Assembly (NCBI GenBank): GCA_902773045.1
Contig: CACYDE010000174.1
Coordinates: 1-21,521, forward strand
DNA length: 21,521 nt
Direction of reading: 5' to 3'
Source of the DNA: an uncultured Ruminococcus sp.
GTDB taxonomy: Bacteria; Bacillota; Clostridia; Oscillospirales; Acutalibacteraceae
Positions 15,173 through 21,521 of the stretch are shown piece by piece. A model generated the notes under the pieces. It saw nothing but the letters and a program-made list of their open reading frames with translations. It made no database searches and was not told where the DNA came from. The position numbers and the translations under genes were made by a program. Positions within the stretch are counted from its first letter, which is position 1, and each line of letters starts with the position of its first letter.

Positions 15173-15565
15173 TTATTTCTTGAGATTGTAATAAACTGCG
15201 ATCCCCGCAAAAACCGCAGATGCCACAAACATAAGGATCCCGAACATTCTGACTAAAAATGTAGTTTTCTTGATCCTGTATTTCTGATAAAAACTCTCAG
15301 GCGCAAAAGGCATCGCAACGACCGTTATCCCAAGAATAAAAAGCGATACGGAAACAAGAACGTTTCCAAAAACCGGAACGAACATAGCGGATATCAATCC
15401 TGCCATGATCGCAATTATCACAATAATATTGATGACGCCGAAAATCTTCTCTTTATCCCTGCGAAACTCATAAAATTTTAACGCCCTTTCTTCACAGTCG
15501 CTGTCCTTGCAATACTGCAAATGATAGCTTTCAAGTTCCTTTGCACAATATTCACATTTTTTCAA
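15173..15565 (-). CDS. Zinc-ribbon membrane protein of unknown function
   Basis: The 130-aa protein begins MKKCEYCAKELESYHLQYC followed by KDSDC: two Cys pairs (C4, C7 and C19, C24) that probably bind zinc. Three hydrophobic segments follow at about 42-63, 68-88 and 105-126. The start is TTG at 15565, with AAGGAG nine bases upstream. An ATG at 15574 directly abuts that AAGGAG and is therefore too close to be used. Cytoplasmic zinc ribbon plus three TM is a common layout among uncharacterised Firmicutes proteins. It has its own promoter. Confidence 0.82.
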   Translation of the reverse strand: MKKCEYCAKELESYHLQYCKDSDCEERALKFYEFRRDKEKIFGVINIIVIIAIMAGLISAMFVPVFGNVLVSVSLFILGITVVAMPFAPESFYQKYRIKKTTFLVRMFGILMFVASAVFAGIAVYYNLKK

Positions 15566-15597
15566 AAAGATCATCTCCTTAAAATTACAACACCTAT

Positions 15598-15626
15598 ATT
15601 TTAACTCACCGAGAAAAATCAGTCAA
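15598..15626 (-). promoter_or_regulatory. Promoter of the zinc-ribbon membrane protein gene
   Basis: TTGACT (15626-15621) and TAAAAT (15603-15598) have a 17-base spacer on the minus strand, about 33 bases before the TTG start. Confidence 0.75.
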
Positions 15627-15643
15627 TATTTATTTTATATCCG

Positions 15644-15670
15644 AAAAATCCCCCGACCTGCGTCGGGGGA
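15644..15670 (-). terminator. Intrinsic terminator of the Big_2 protein gene
   Basis: TCCCCCGAC (15670-15662) pairs with GTCGGGGGA (15657-15649) with a four-base loop, followed by TTTTT on the minus strand. It lies 33 bases past the stop codon and separates this gene from the downstream promoter. Confidence 0.92.
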
Positions 15671-15702
15671 CATTCATTATTTTTGTACTGCCAAATAAAT
15701 TA

Positions 15703-18471
15703 TCAGACGCGCTCCCATGCACTCCATACGCTGTAGCGTGAAGAATAGGAAGCAAGCATCTCTTCATAAACGCTCTTCTCAACGGGACTTCCGTTTACAA
15801 AGTACTTCGTAGTCTCCTCGGTAACCTCGGAAGTAACGGTAGAAGTAACGCGCTCTTCAGGCTCATCGTCTGCGTCTGCGTCATTTTCGTCTTCGGGTTC
15901 GTCATAAACCACCGTCTCGTCTTCATCCTCGTCCCCGGGTTCTCCGACAACAACCGGGAGTTTCTTATCCGAATCGTTATCGTTCAGACTGATTTTCACG
16001 CCAAACTCGGCTGCTTTTTCGATTTCATCGAAAGTGAACGCTGAGTACTCAGGATAGTAGCCTTCATCGTTAACATCTGCGGAGAAATCGTCGTTATCAG
16101 CGTTATCGCCGTTGTCCTCGGGCTGTGATTCATCGTCATACCATGACTCGTTGTTATCATTGTTGTCATCGTTATTCTCGTTCACAGATTCCGTTTGACT
16201 CTCGTCGTTCGAGGACGTTCTTCCTTCTTCAACAACGACCTCGGAGGTCACTGTCTTGGTGGAAATATCCGTTGTTGTTCTGAAGTTCACAAGTTCGCTG
16301 AGTTTTCCGCCCGACTCAAGGCTGAATATCTTCTGCTCGGAAGTCTTTGTGCTTGAATCTTCCTTCGCAACAGCACCTCTGTATTCCATGCAGATCTTTC
16401 CGGTTGTATAATGCACAAGGATAGCGTTGCTGTAGTAGCCCTTACCCTCCGCATACTCATAAAGATCCGAAATATTGTTGTATGTCTTGTAAACAACACA
16501 CTGTTCGTTCTCGATCTTGACCATGTTGATCGTTTCGACATTGCTTCCGTAATCAAATCTGAGAAGCAGCTCGCTCACTCCGTCGCCGTCCAGGTCAACA
16601 ATTGCTTTTCCCGTGAGTGTTTCCGTCGCGAGGATAGGATCGTTCGTCGGATTCACTGTCGGGATATTTGCGAGGTAATCATCAAGAAGATCCGTGTCAT
16701 CTTTTACTCTGACCTTGATCTTCGCCATTGCGTCGGAATTAAGCGGCGAAGAAACCGTAATGAAGGTCACTCCGGGTTTAATTGCCTTGATGTTGCCCTG
16801 TTCGTCAACCGTTGCGATGGTGGTATCTTCCGATTCATACGTGTAGACAGGTGAACCGTAACCTGCCGAAAGGATCGTAACTCTTGCGGCTGCGGTCTCC
16901 TCTTCCTTGATCTCGAGCATACAGGTGTTCCAGCCTATCGACTCCGTTTCAAGAGTATTGAAGCACGTCATGTAAAGTTCGCTTTCGGAACCGATCTCGG
17001 AAAGGATCTTCGTCTTAGTTCCTTCCTCGCTCTTCTCGGAATCGGTTTCGGAAGACGTCTCGGAATCGGATTCTTCACTTTCAATGAGATTTCCGAATTC
17101 ATCGTACTGAGGTTCTTCGGCCTCGGGCTCTTCCTCTTCTCCTTCATTGATCAGATGGAACATTCTGACGTCGGACTCATCGTTTGCGCCGGTGAAATAA
17201 AGCGCAAGTTCAAGATCTCCGTCACTGTTAAGATCCCTGATGATGCTTCCCGTGAGTTCCTTCTTCGGAACCAGAACATTCTCCTCGGAATCCGTATCCG
17301 TGCTGTTTTCTTCGTTATCTTCTCCTTCAAGGCCGAGCTCATCGGAATCGGTTTCCGTATCGGTTTCCGTATCCGAATCTATATCCGTTGTTCCTTCAAG
17401 GATCGAATTAACAAACTTGTTGTAAATATTGATAGCGTTCTGATCTTCGTCAATAACGTTTACGATCAGAGTGGCCGTTATCGTTTCATTGCTCTTGAGC
17501 GTTGCCGTAACGGTCGTACTTCCGGAAGAAACACCCGTTATCCTTCCCTGTTCGTCAACCTTTGCGATTCCGTCATCGTTCGATTTGAGCTTGAGCACCT
17601 TGTCCTCCGCATTTTCAGGTTCGATAACTATCTGCAGCGGAACAGTCTCGCCCACCTGAAGGCTGATGGAAGGCTCTGCGAAATGGATTCCCGTGACGCC
17701 GCCTTCGTTCACAGACGAGCTTACAGGCTCTTTGGGTTCGCTCGTTTTGTTTCTTGTCAGGAAGAAAATTCCTGCTCCGACGATTGCAAGAACAAGGAAT
17801 GCAATAATGATTCCTATGACAACCTTTGTCTTCGTTGAGAAAGCGCTTTCGTCATCGTCGTCGTCTTCTTCATCTTCGTCCTCATAATCCTCATCGGTGG
17901 TCTCTTCGTCATCGTCACTTTCCATGCCGGTGTCAATGACGTCGTCATCGTCAAGATCTATCTCGTCGACATACTCCCCGTCTTCCTCATCGGCTTCAAA
18001 GATGCTTTCGTCTTCGTCCGGATCAATGTAATCATCTTCGTCGTCGACGTCGAAATCTTCCGACTCTTCGTCTTCGTCAAACTCTTCCGATCCAAACTCC
18101 TCTTCTTCCTCATCGGCGTCGGGGAGTTCTTCGTCATCCTCTTCGATCTCCGGCTTCTTCTCTGTTTTTTTCTTTTTGAGTTCTTCCTCTCTCTTGCTCT
18201 TAGCCGCAGCAAAAGCATTTGAGAAAGACTTCGCCGATCTCATCTTGGGCGAGAGTTCCTCGTCTTCATCGGAAACAGAATCGATCTCATCGAAAAGTTC
18301 CTCGGAGGATTCCTCGTCACTGTTCTGAGCCTTTGACTTTTGAATTTCGGGCTTACGCGGGGACTGCTGTTTTTTCGCCTTAGCCTTATCGGCTTTCGCC
18401 TTCTTGGCGGCAGCGATCGCCGCCGCGATCTCTTCGTCGGTCAAAGGGGTTTCATCTATGTAGTCACTCAT
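15703..18471 (-). CDS. Large acidic membrane-anchored protein with two Big_2 domains
   Basis: The 922-aa protein has no signal peptide. An Ala/Lys-rich N terminus leads into a long Asp/Glu region (about 50-210), then one TM helix (about 217-238, VVIGIIIAFLVLAIVGAGIFFL) that should place the rest outside the cell. Outside are a Big_2 domain (about 258-339; VTGIHF, LQVGETVPL, GRITGVSSGSTTVTATL), an Asp/Ser/Thr/Glu linker, DLNSDGDLE (413-421), a second more divergent Big_2 (about 526-589) and DLDGDGVSE (626-634). The two Asp-Gly loops resemble calcium-binding EF-hand/dockerin or VCBS loops. The C terminus is again acidic. Big_2 proteins often mediate surface adhesion; the role here is unknown. 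ATG 18471 is preferred to ATG 18483, which abuts the Shine-Dalgarno AGAGG. Confidence 0.88.
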   Translation of the reverse strand: MSDYIDETPLTDEEIAAAIAAAKKAKADKAKAKKQQSPRKPEIQKSKAQNSDEESSEELFDEIDSVSDEDEELSPKMRSAKSFSNAFAAAKSKREEELKKKKTEKKPEIEEDDEELPDADEEEEEFGSEEFDEDEESEDFDVDDEDDYIDPDEDESIFEADEEDGEYVDEIDLDDDDVIDTGMESDDDEETTDEDYEDEDEEDDDDDESAFSTKTKVVIGIIIAFLVLAIVGAGIFFLTRNKTSEPKEPVSSSVNEGGVTGIHFAEPSISLQVGETVPLQIVIEPENAEDKVLKLKSNDDGIAKVDEQGRITGVSSGSTTVTATLKSNETITATLIVNVIDEDQNAINIYNKFVNSILEGTTDIDSDTETDTETDSDELGLEGEDNEENSTDTDSEENVLVPKKELTGSIIRDLNSDGDLELALYFTGANDESDVRMFHLINEGEEEEPEAEEPQYDEFGNLIESEESDSETSSETDSEKSEEGTKTKILSEIGSESELYMTCFNTLETESIGWNTCMLEIKEEETAAARVTILSAGYGSPVYTYESEDTTIATVDEQGNIKAIKPGVTFITVSSPLNSDAMAKIKVRVKDDTDLLDDYLANIPTVNPTNDPILATETLTGKAIVDLDGDGVSELLLRFDYGSNVETINMVKIENEQCVVYKTYNNISDLYEYAEGKGYYSNAILVHYTTGKICMEYRGAVAKEDSSTKTSEQKIFSLESGGKLSELVNFRTTTDISTKTVTSEVVVEEGRTSSNDESQTESVNENNDDNNDNNESWYDDESQPEDNGDNADNDDFSADVNDEGYYPEYSAFTFDEIEKAAEFGVKISLNDNDSDKKLPVVVGEPGDEDEDETVVYDEPEDENDADADDEPEERVTSTVTSEVTEETTKYFVNGSPVEKSVYEEMLASYSSRYSVWSAWERV

Positions 18472-18541
18472 ACCAATACTCATCCTCTTTTCCGTTCTTT
18501 AATTTTCAGTTTTAGCATTATACAATAATACCGTATATATT

Positions 18542-18570
18542 ATTATATAAAAATGTAAGAAATCGGTCAA
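18542..18570 (-). promoter_or_regulatory. Promoter of the Big_2 protein gene
   Basis: TTGACC (18570-18565) and TATAAT (18547-18542) are spaced by 17 bases on the minus strand. A second TATAAT at 18522-18517 lacks a good -35. Confidence 0.8.
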
Positions 18571-18710
18571 TAGAACAAAAGCAAAAATTTGATAAAAATA
18601 TATTAAATGTTTTTGAATTACTGCACAAAAAGGAATTTTTCGACAAAGCAGTACAAAATTCATAAAAAAAATCCTAAACAACCACCAAAACAAAATAATA
18701 GTTTTCAGAC

Positions 18711-18746
18711 AAAAAAGCCGAGAACAATTTCAAAAAACTGTTCCCG
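18711..18746 (-). terminator. Intrinsic terminator of the candidate small RNA
   Basis: CGGGAACA (18746-18739) pairs with TGTTCTCG (18727-18720 region, one G-U) around a 12-base loop, followed by GC and TTTTTT at 18716-18711 on the minus strand. It cannot belong to the 3D-domain gene, which has its own terminator about 200 bases upstream. Confidence 0.75.
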
Positions 18747-18840
18747 TCAAACATTTGCAAGCATCGATCCCACCAAAACAAAACAAATAAAAATTTTGGA
18801 ATTAATGCCAAAACGTCAAATAGCACAACCGTTTTCTTAT
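18711..18840 (-). ncRNA. Candidate small RNA of about 130 nt, no known family
   Basis: A near-consensus promoter (18847-18875) and an intrinsic terminator (18711-18746) enclose about 130 bases on the minus strand with no credible protein gene. Within it TTTTGG pairs with CCAAAA around CATTAATT, a stable hairpin in the 5' half. A U-rich single-stranded stretch and GGTGGGATCG follow, then the terminator. A five-codon frame (ATGCTTGCAAATGTTTGA) behind GGTGGG is the only translatable piece. It is separated by terminators from both neighbouring genes. It does not look like SRP RNA, 6S RNA, tmRNA or a T-box to me. Confidence 0.55.
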
Positions 18841-18846
18841 ATTGAC

Positions 18847-18875
18847 ATTATACAACAATAAACGACCTAATTCAA
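18847..18875 (-). promoter_or_regulatory. Promoter of the candidate small RNA
   Basis: TTGAAT (18875-18870) and TATAAT (18852-18847) are spaced by exactly 17 bases on the minus strand. The predicted start is A at about 18840. No gene on this strand begins within 350 bases downstream. Confidence 0.78.
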
Positions 18876-18941
18876 GTTTTATTAAAAATTTTACAACAAA
18901 AATTTTTATTGTCTTTTTGGTTATTTTTACGAAGCAGCAGG

Positions 18942-18975
18942 AAAGCAGAAACAGGATCCGAGTTTTGGATCCTGT
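18942..18975 (-). terminator. Intrinsic terminator of the 3D-domain gene
   Basis: ACAGGATCC (18975-18967) pairs perfectly with GGATCCTGT (18959-18951), followed by TTCTGCTTT on the minus strand, 32 bases after the stop codon. Confidence 0.85.
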
Positions 18976-19007
18976 CGTTTAATTATTATCTATTATCTTT
19001 CAAACTG

Positions 19008-20363
19008 TCAGTCAAGAACGTAGATCATAAGTTCCTGTCTCCCGAAGGCTTCACACGCTTCCTCGGACTCCATATAAAGATCCACGATAATATCGCCTGC
19101 CATACATGCAGTTCCCGTATCCTCCGCAACGGCATAGCCATAGACAAAGCTTCCGTCCGCAGAACAGATATAAAGTCTTGTTCCGTAAGGGATAACGTTC
19201 GGGTCAACAGCAACCGTTCCGACCTTCGGAAGAGTTCCCGTCGCTGTGATCCCGTCAAGCTCGGTATAAGCTGTGCATGTTCCCACGATGATCTTTGAAT
19301 ATGTATATCCGGCAACCGAATTCACGCTGCTCTCAGGCTGGGAAGAAACGTTATCTTCGCTTACCTCACGGTCGGCGGCAGACGCTTCGGGATCTTTGGG
19401 CGAAGATGTCCCGAAGTCCGCGAAAACACCGTTCTCGCTGTCGATCTTCATCCCGCTTTCGATCTCGGCGGTCTTTGCCTCTTGGATCTTTGTTCCGACA
19501 AGAACTATCCTGTCAACAGGCTTTATGATAACTTCTCTTGAAATTTCTTCTTTCTCTTCGAGAACTCCGTTGATATATTTTTCTTTATATGTGACCTCGA
19601 CTGTTCCGTCTTTTCCTTCCTGCTTGACCCGAGTTTCTCCCAAGGGAAGAGCGTCGGTCATTTCTTCAACGATCGTCGGACGGATCTTCTCATCCGCAAC
19701 CGTCGTGCGTTTCATGACCTTATTAACGTTGACCGTCATTCCTTCTTCAACGAATGCGTCAAGGTCTATCTCCGAATCATCAAGCTCACTGAGTTCACAT
19801 CCGGCAAACTCCAGCGCAGCGCCGACCTTTCCTTCGGGAACGTAGATCATCTCACGCTTTTCCGCAAAATCAAGGTACATCTTCACGCCTCTTACGACGC
19901 TGATCTCCATGTTGTTCTCGAGTTCCTCGGAAACCGAAGGCGTCACGAAATCGTTCGCAGTCACTTCAACGCCCGCAAGCTCCAGCGCATCCGAAACCGT
20001 TCCGCCCGTCACGTCAACGAGCGTTGTTCCGCCGTCCGATAAAACTCTGACAGGAAAAGCGCGAACAATGTTTATGTCGATCCTTTCGCTTGATTCTTCC
20101 GTGACAACAGCCTCGTCGCCCAAACCAAGTCTGATCCCTGCTTTTTCTATTATATCGAATGTATCCGAAGACGAAGTTGTCACCGTGAAGGTTTCTTCTC
20201 CGTCAGTGATATACGCCATTTTACTGTTTGAAGAAGCGCTCATCACCGAAACAGCTGCAGCAATGCCGACAACGGCAACTACAGTAAATTTTTTGAATGT
20301 GGATAACCCCGAACTTTTCTCTCTGCCGACAGATCTTCTGTCCTGCTTATGGGAAGTATTCAT
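19008..20363 (-). CDS. YabE/RpfB-like cell-wall protein (DUF348, G5 and 3D domains)
   Basis: The 451-aa protein has a basic N terminus and a hydrophobic signal-anchor at about 26-43. Ubiquitin-like DUF348 repeats follow (about 46-100, 103-155 and 158-215), then a G5 domain (about 216-292), a Ser/Glu linker and a C-terminal 3D domain (about 358-450). The three Asp that name the 3D domain are D387 (AVDPNVIPYGT), D415 (AEDTG) and D428 (VDLY). 3D domains are related to the MltA lytic transglycosylase fold, and this layout matches B. subtilis YabE and the Rpf/Sps growth-stimulating muralytic proteins. It should act on peptidoglycan outside the membrane. ATG 20363 has AAAGGAGA five bases upstream. 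It is monocistronic, with promoter and terminator visible. Confidence 0.93.
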   Translation of the reverse strand: MNTSHKQDRRSVGREKSSGLSTFKKFTVVAVVGIAAAVSVMSASSNSKMAYITDGEETFTVTTSSSDTFDIIEKAGIRLGLGDEAVVTEESSERIDINIVRAFPVRVLSDGGTTLVDVTGGTVSDALELAGVEVTANDFVTPSVSEELENNMEISVVRGVKMYLDFAEKREMIYVPEGKVGAALEFAGCELSELDDSEIDLDAFVEEGMTVNVNKVMKRTTVADEKIRPTIVEEMTDALPLGETRVKQEGKDGTVEVTYKEKYINGVLEEKEEISREVIIKPVDRIVLVGTKIQEAKTAEIESGMKIDSENGVFADFGTSSPKDPEASAADREVSEDNVSSQPESSVNSVAGYTYSKIIVGTCTAYTELDGITATGTLPKVGTVAVDPNVIPYGTRLYICSADGSFVYGYAVAEDTGTACMAGDIIVDLYMESEEACEAFGRQELMIYVLD

Positions 20364-20533
20364 CGTAATCTCCTTTTACGTCATAATATTTAGACGGCAG
20401 CTTGTACGCTCAAAAAAACTTTCAAAACATATAACCCCATTGTTTCATGCCGTTCCGATCCTTTACGAATCAAAGCGCATCGGACGGTCAAAAGCGTTAC
20501 AAAACAACCATCATCATATAATTTCGCACCACA
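20364..20533 (-). promoter_or_regulatory. Long 5' leader of the 3D-domain gene with a hairpin
   Basis: The promoter at 20540-20568 implies a leader of about 170 nt. At 20450-20487 CCGTCCGAT pairs with ATCGGAACGG (one bulge), with an inner CTTTG/TAAAG stem. Genes for such hydrolases are often controlled by the c-di-AMP (ydaO) riboswitch, but I do not find its conserved blocks here. There is no terminator in the leader, so any control would act on translation or stability. Confidence 0.45.
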
Positions 20534-20539
20534 ATTAGT

Positions 20540-20568
20540 ATTATAACCTTTTATTTTCGTCACGTCAA
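20540..20568 (-). promoter_or_regulatory. Promoter of the 3D-domain gene
   Basis: TTGACG (20568-20563) and TATAAT (20545-20540) are spaced by 17 bases on the minus strand. Confidence 0.88.
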
Positions 20569-21064
20569 ATAAATAACAGAAGTGTAATTTGTATAGTTTT
20601 CACAACAATTCCTTAAAATACAGATAAACAAGCCCCTCAAAAACCTTTTTTTCGACCGTATGTTCGCATTTTTCCTGTGCATTATGTAGAAAGTTGCAGA
20701 GTTACAAATTGTTATATTTGATTTCAGATTTGAATAAATAGAATAATTATGCGTAATTTTTGAATATTAAAACAGCCTAAAATATTTTGTTATTCCCGTA
20801 TAAGCTTTATTTATCAGCGTTTCCAAAATGTTTTATTTTAATATTTATACATTTTTATATTAGTTGATTGTTCTTTTTCAGAATTAATAAAATTTTAAAA
20901 ATTTTATTTTTTATCTCCGCCGCTATAAAAAAAGAATAAATTTGAGAATATCACCTCCGTATTATTTTATGTAATTTTGATATTTATCGAAAAAAGTCGA
21001 AAATCCGTTTTAACAAATCTGTAATTCAGACTTCGATTTCTTTATTTTCGGGAAACAAAATTTT
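20569..21064. other. AT-rich intergenic stretch, no gene supported
   Basis: About 500 bases with no frame that combines a start, ribosome binding site and plausible composition. Visible details are a LexA-box-like CGACCGTATGTTCG at 20653-20666, an AT-only palindrome near 20889-20911, and on the minus strand an isolated ideal Shine-Dalgarno GGAGGTGAT at about 20951-20959 with no ATG, GTG or TTG start at the right distance. It lies between the promoter of the 3D-domain gene and the 3' end of spoIIID. Confidence 0.5.
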
Positions 21065-21110
21065 ATTGAAGTTCATAAGACTTCAACCAAAAAGACCTAT
21101 GAACTTCAAT
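21065..21110 (-). terminator. Hairpin downstream of spoIIID, probable terminator
   Basis: ATTGAAGTTCATA and TATGAACTTCAAT form a perfect 13-bp inverted repeat with a 20-base loop, beginning 11 bases past the spoIIID stop. On the minus strand it is followed by AAAATTTTGTTT. The long loop is atypical, but the position fits a terminator. Confidence 0.6.
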
Positions 21111-21120
21111 GAAACATCTA

Positions 21121-21399
21121 TCACGGCTCCGAGGGTTTCTCCATGCTTTTCTTTTTCATTGAGTATTTTAGTTTTGTAGCCATACCTCCCCGGATATGAC
21201 GCTGAGCTTTATTCGTCTGCATAACCTTATTGACCTCGTTAAAAAGAAGTCCGTCTATTTCTCTGAGCCGCGCTGTGATATCCTTATGTACGGTCGATTT
21301 GGAGATACCGAATTTTTTTGCGGCGCTTCTCACTGTGCATTTTGTTTCGATGATATATTCAGCTATATCTATCACTCTCTGTTCCACCGAATCATTCAC
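21121..21399 (-). CDS. spoIIID: Sporulation transcriptional regulator SpoIIID
   Basis: SpoIIID is the small DNA-binding protein that switches gene expression in the mother cell during sporulation, acting with sigma-E. The 92-aa sequence matches the family closely: EYIIETKCTVRSAAKKFGISKSTV holds the helix-turn-helix, followed by HKDITARLREID, and the diagnostic RHIRGGMATKLKY near the C terminus. The length fits (about 80-93 aa). The start is GTG at 21399, with GGAGGA six bases upstream. Its upstream region is taken up by the inverted-repeat element starting at 21433, so its promoter is either in the short gap, inside the element or beyond it. Confidence 0.96.
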   Translation of the reverse strand: MNDSVEQRVIDIAEYIIETKCTVRSAAKKFGISKSTVHKDITARLREIDGLLFNEVNKVMQTNKAQRHIRGGMATKLKYSMKKKSMEKPSEP

Positions 21400-21432
21400 A
21401 TCAATTCCTCCGAATCAATTATTTTGCGAATT

Positions 21433-21521
21433 TTTAAGGCAATACCGCACAAAGATTGTGCCGAAGATGCGCAGTAGATTTTTTCGGCAGAGTGCATAAA
21501 AATGCCGCAGGAATACTGACG
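21433..21521. mobile_element. Second MITE-like element, cut by the window end
   Basis: TTAAGGCAATACCGCACAAAG (21434-21454) matches the left end of the element at 380-470 in the same orientation, with two or three differences. It is followed by a related inner stem: GTGCCGAA (21458-21465) with TTCGGCAG (21483-21490). The expected right end is not reached. Identity as a member of the same family is well supported; mobility is inference. Confidence 0.6.

Noticed and set aside
17958..18218. Lys/Arg-rich frame within the Big_2 gene
   Set aside because: It is the shifted reading of the GAA/GAC-rich acidic region and lacks a start signal.
18751..18800. T-box-like GGTGGGATCG before a terminator in the 18.8 kb RNA
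   Set aside because: The T-box core should be TGGNACC; this reads TGGGATC, there is no specifier stem, and no amino-acid gene follows.
18607..18861. 84-codon plus-strand frame in the AT-rich gap
   Set aside because: No ribosome binding site, a composition driven by A-rich DNA (Lys, Gln, Asn, Thr), and it overlaps the better supported RNA gene on the other strand.
18925..18950. GAAGCAGCAGGAAAGCAG, resembling part of SRP RNA
   Set aside because: The rest of the SRP RNA fold (the partner strand with GGTC and the GNAR tetraloop) is absent.
20565..20603. Twelve-codon frame on the minus strand starting GTG at 20603 behind AAGGAA
   Set aside because: It is very short, overlaps the -35 of the 3D-domain gene and shows no supporting context.
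20935..20970. Ideal Shine-Dalgarno GGAGGTGAT on the minus strand suggesting a small gene
   Set aside because: No usable start codon at the right distance; an overlapping GTG would give only 16 codons.

Overview
The window looks like chromosomal DNA of a low-to-moderate GC, endospore-forming member of the Clostridia, most likely Oscillospiraceae (Ruminococcus-like). This rests on the Firmicutes gene order rimP-nusA-rnpM-ylxQ-infB, a clear spoIIID, tRNA genes without encoded CCA, an EFR1-type flavodoxin/ferredoxin, a short MetH with a separate reactivation protein, and an Asp/Ser-rich bacterial-Ig surface-type protein. Taxonomy is inference from gene content; no rRNA or other marker was available.

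Layout. Positions 1-479 hold a dispersed repeat, hairpins and a 91-bp element with inverted ends, just past the 3' end of infB. Positions 480-6001, minus strand, form the translation/transcription-factor operon rimP-nusA-rnpM-ylxQ-infB. It has a good sigma-A promoter and a leader hairpin that resembles a NusA-sensitive attenuator. The operon is interrupted between rimP and nusA by about 490 bp of roughly 89-bp tandem repeats, related to the repeat found after infB. Positions 6196-7967, minus strand, carry a one-TM hypothetical protein and class II fructose-bisphosphate aldolase with its own promoter and terminator. Positions 8048-9293, plus strand, carry an EFR1-family flavodoxin/ferredoxin protein and a tRNA-Met(CAU)/tRNA-Glu(UUC) pair behind a consensus promoter.

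Positions 9344-13536, plus strand, form a methionine/folate operon: metF, the standalone reactivation domain of B12-dependent methionine synthase, and metH lacking that domain. MetF makes 5-methyl-THF, MetH transfers the methyl group to homocysteine, and the small protein should rescue oxidised cobalamin on MetH. Positions 13661-15079, plus strand, carry a DUF5677-like protein and a small two-TM protein. Positions 15173-18570, minus strand, carry a zinc-ribbon membrane protein and a large acidic membrane-anchored Big_2 protein.

The 18.5-19.0 kb gap contains what looks like a free-standing small RNA gene on the minus strand (consensus promoter, about 130 nt, terminator). Positions 19008-20568, minus strand, carry a cell-wall protein of the YabE/RpfB type (DUF348-G5-3D) with an unusually long structured leader. 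After an AT-rich gap comes spoIIID, and a second copy of the inverted-repeat element begins only 34 bp upstream of it and runs off the window.

Most genes are housekeeping. The points most worth a second look are the candidate small RNA, the repeat array inside the rimP-nusA operon, the duplicated module in the Big_2 protein, the leader of the 3D-domain gene and the element in front of spoIIID. I found no defence system, CRISPR array, prophage or biosynthetic cluster.
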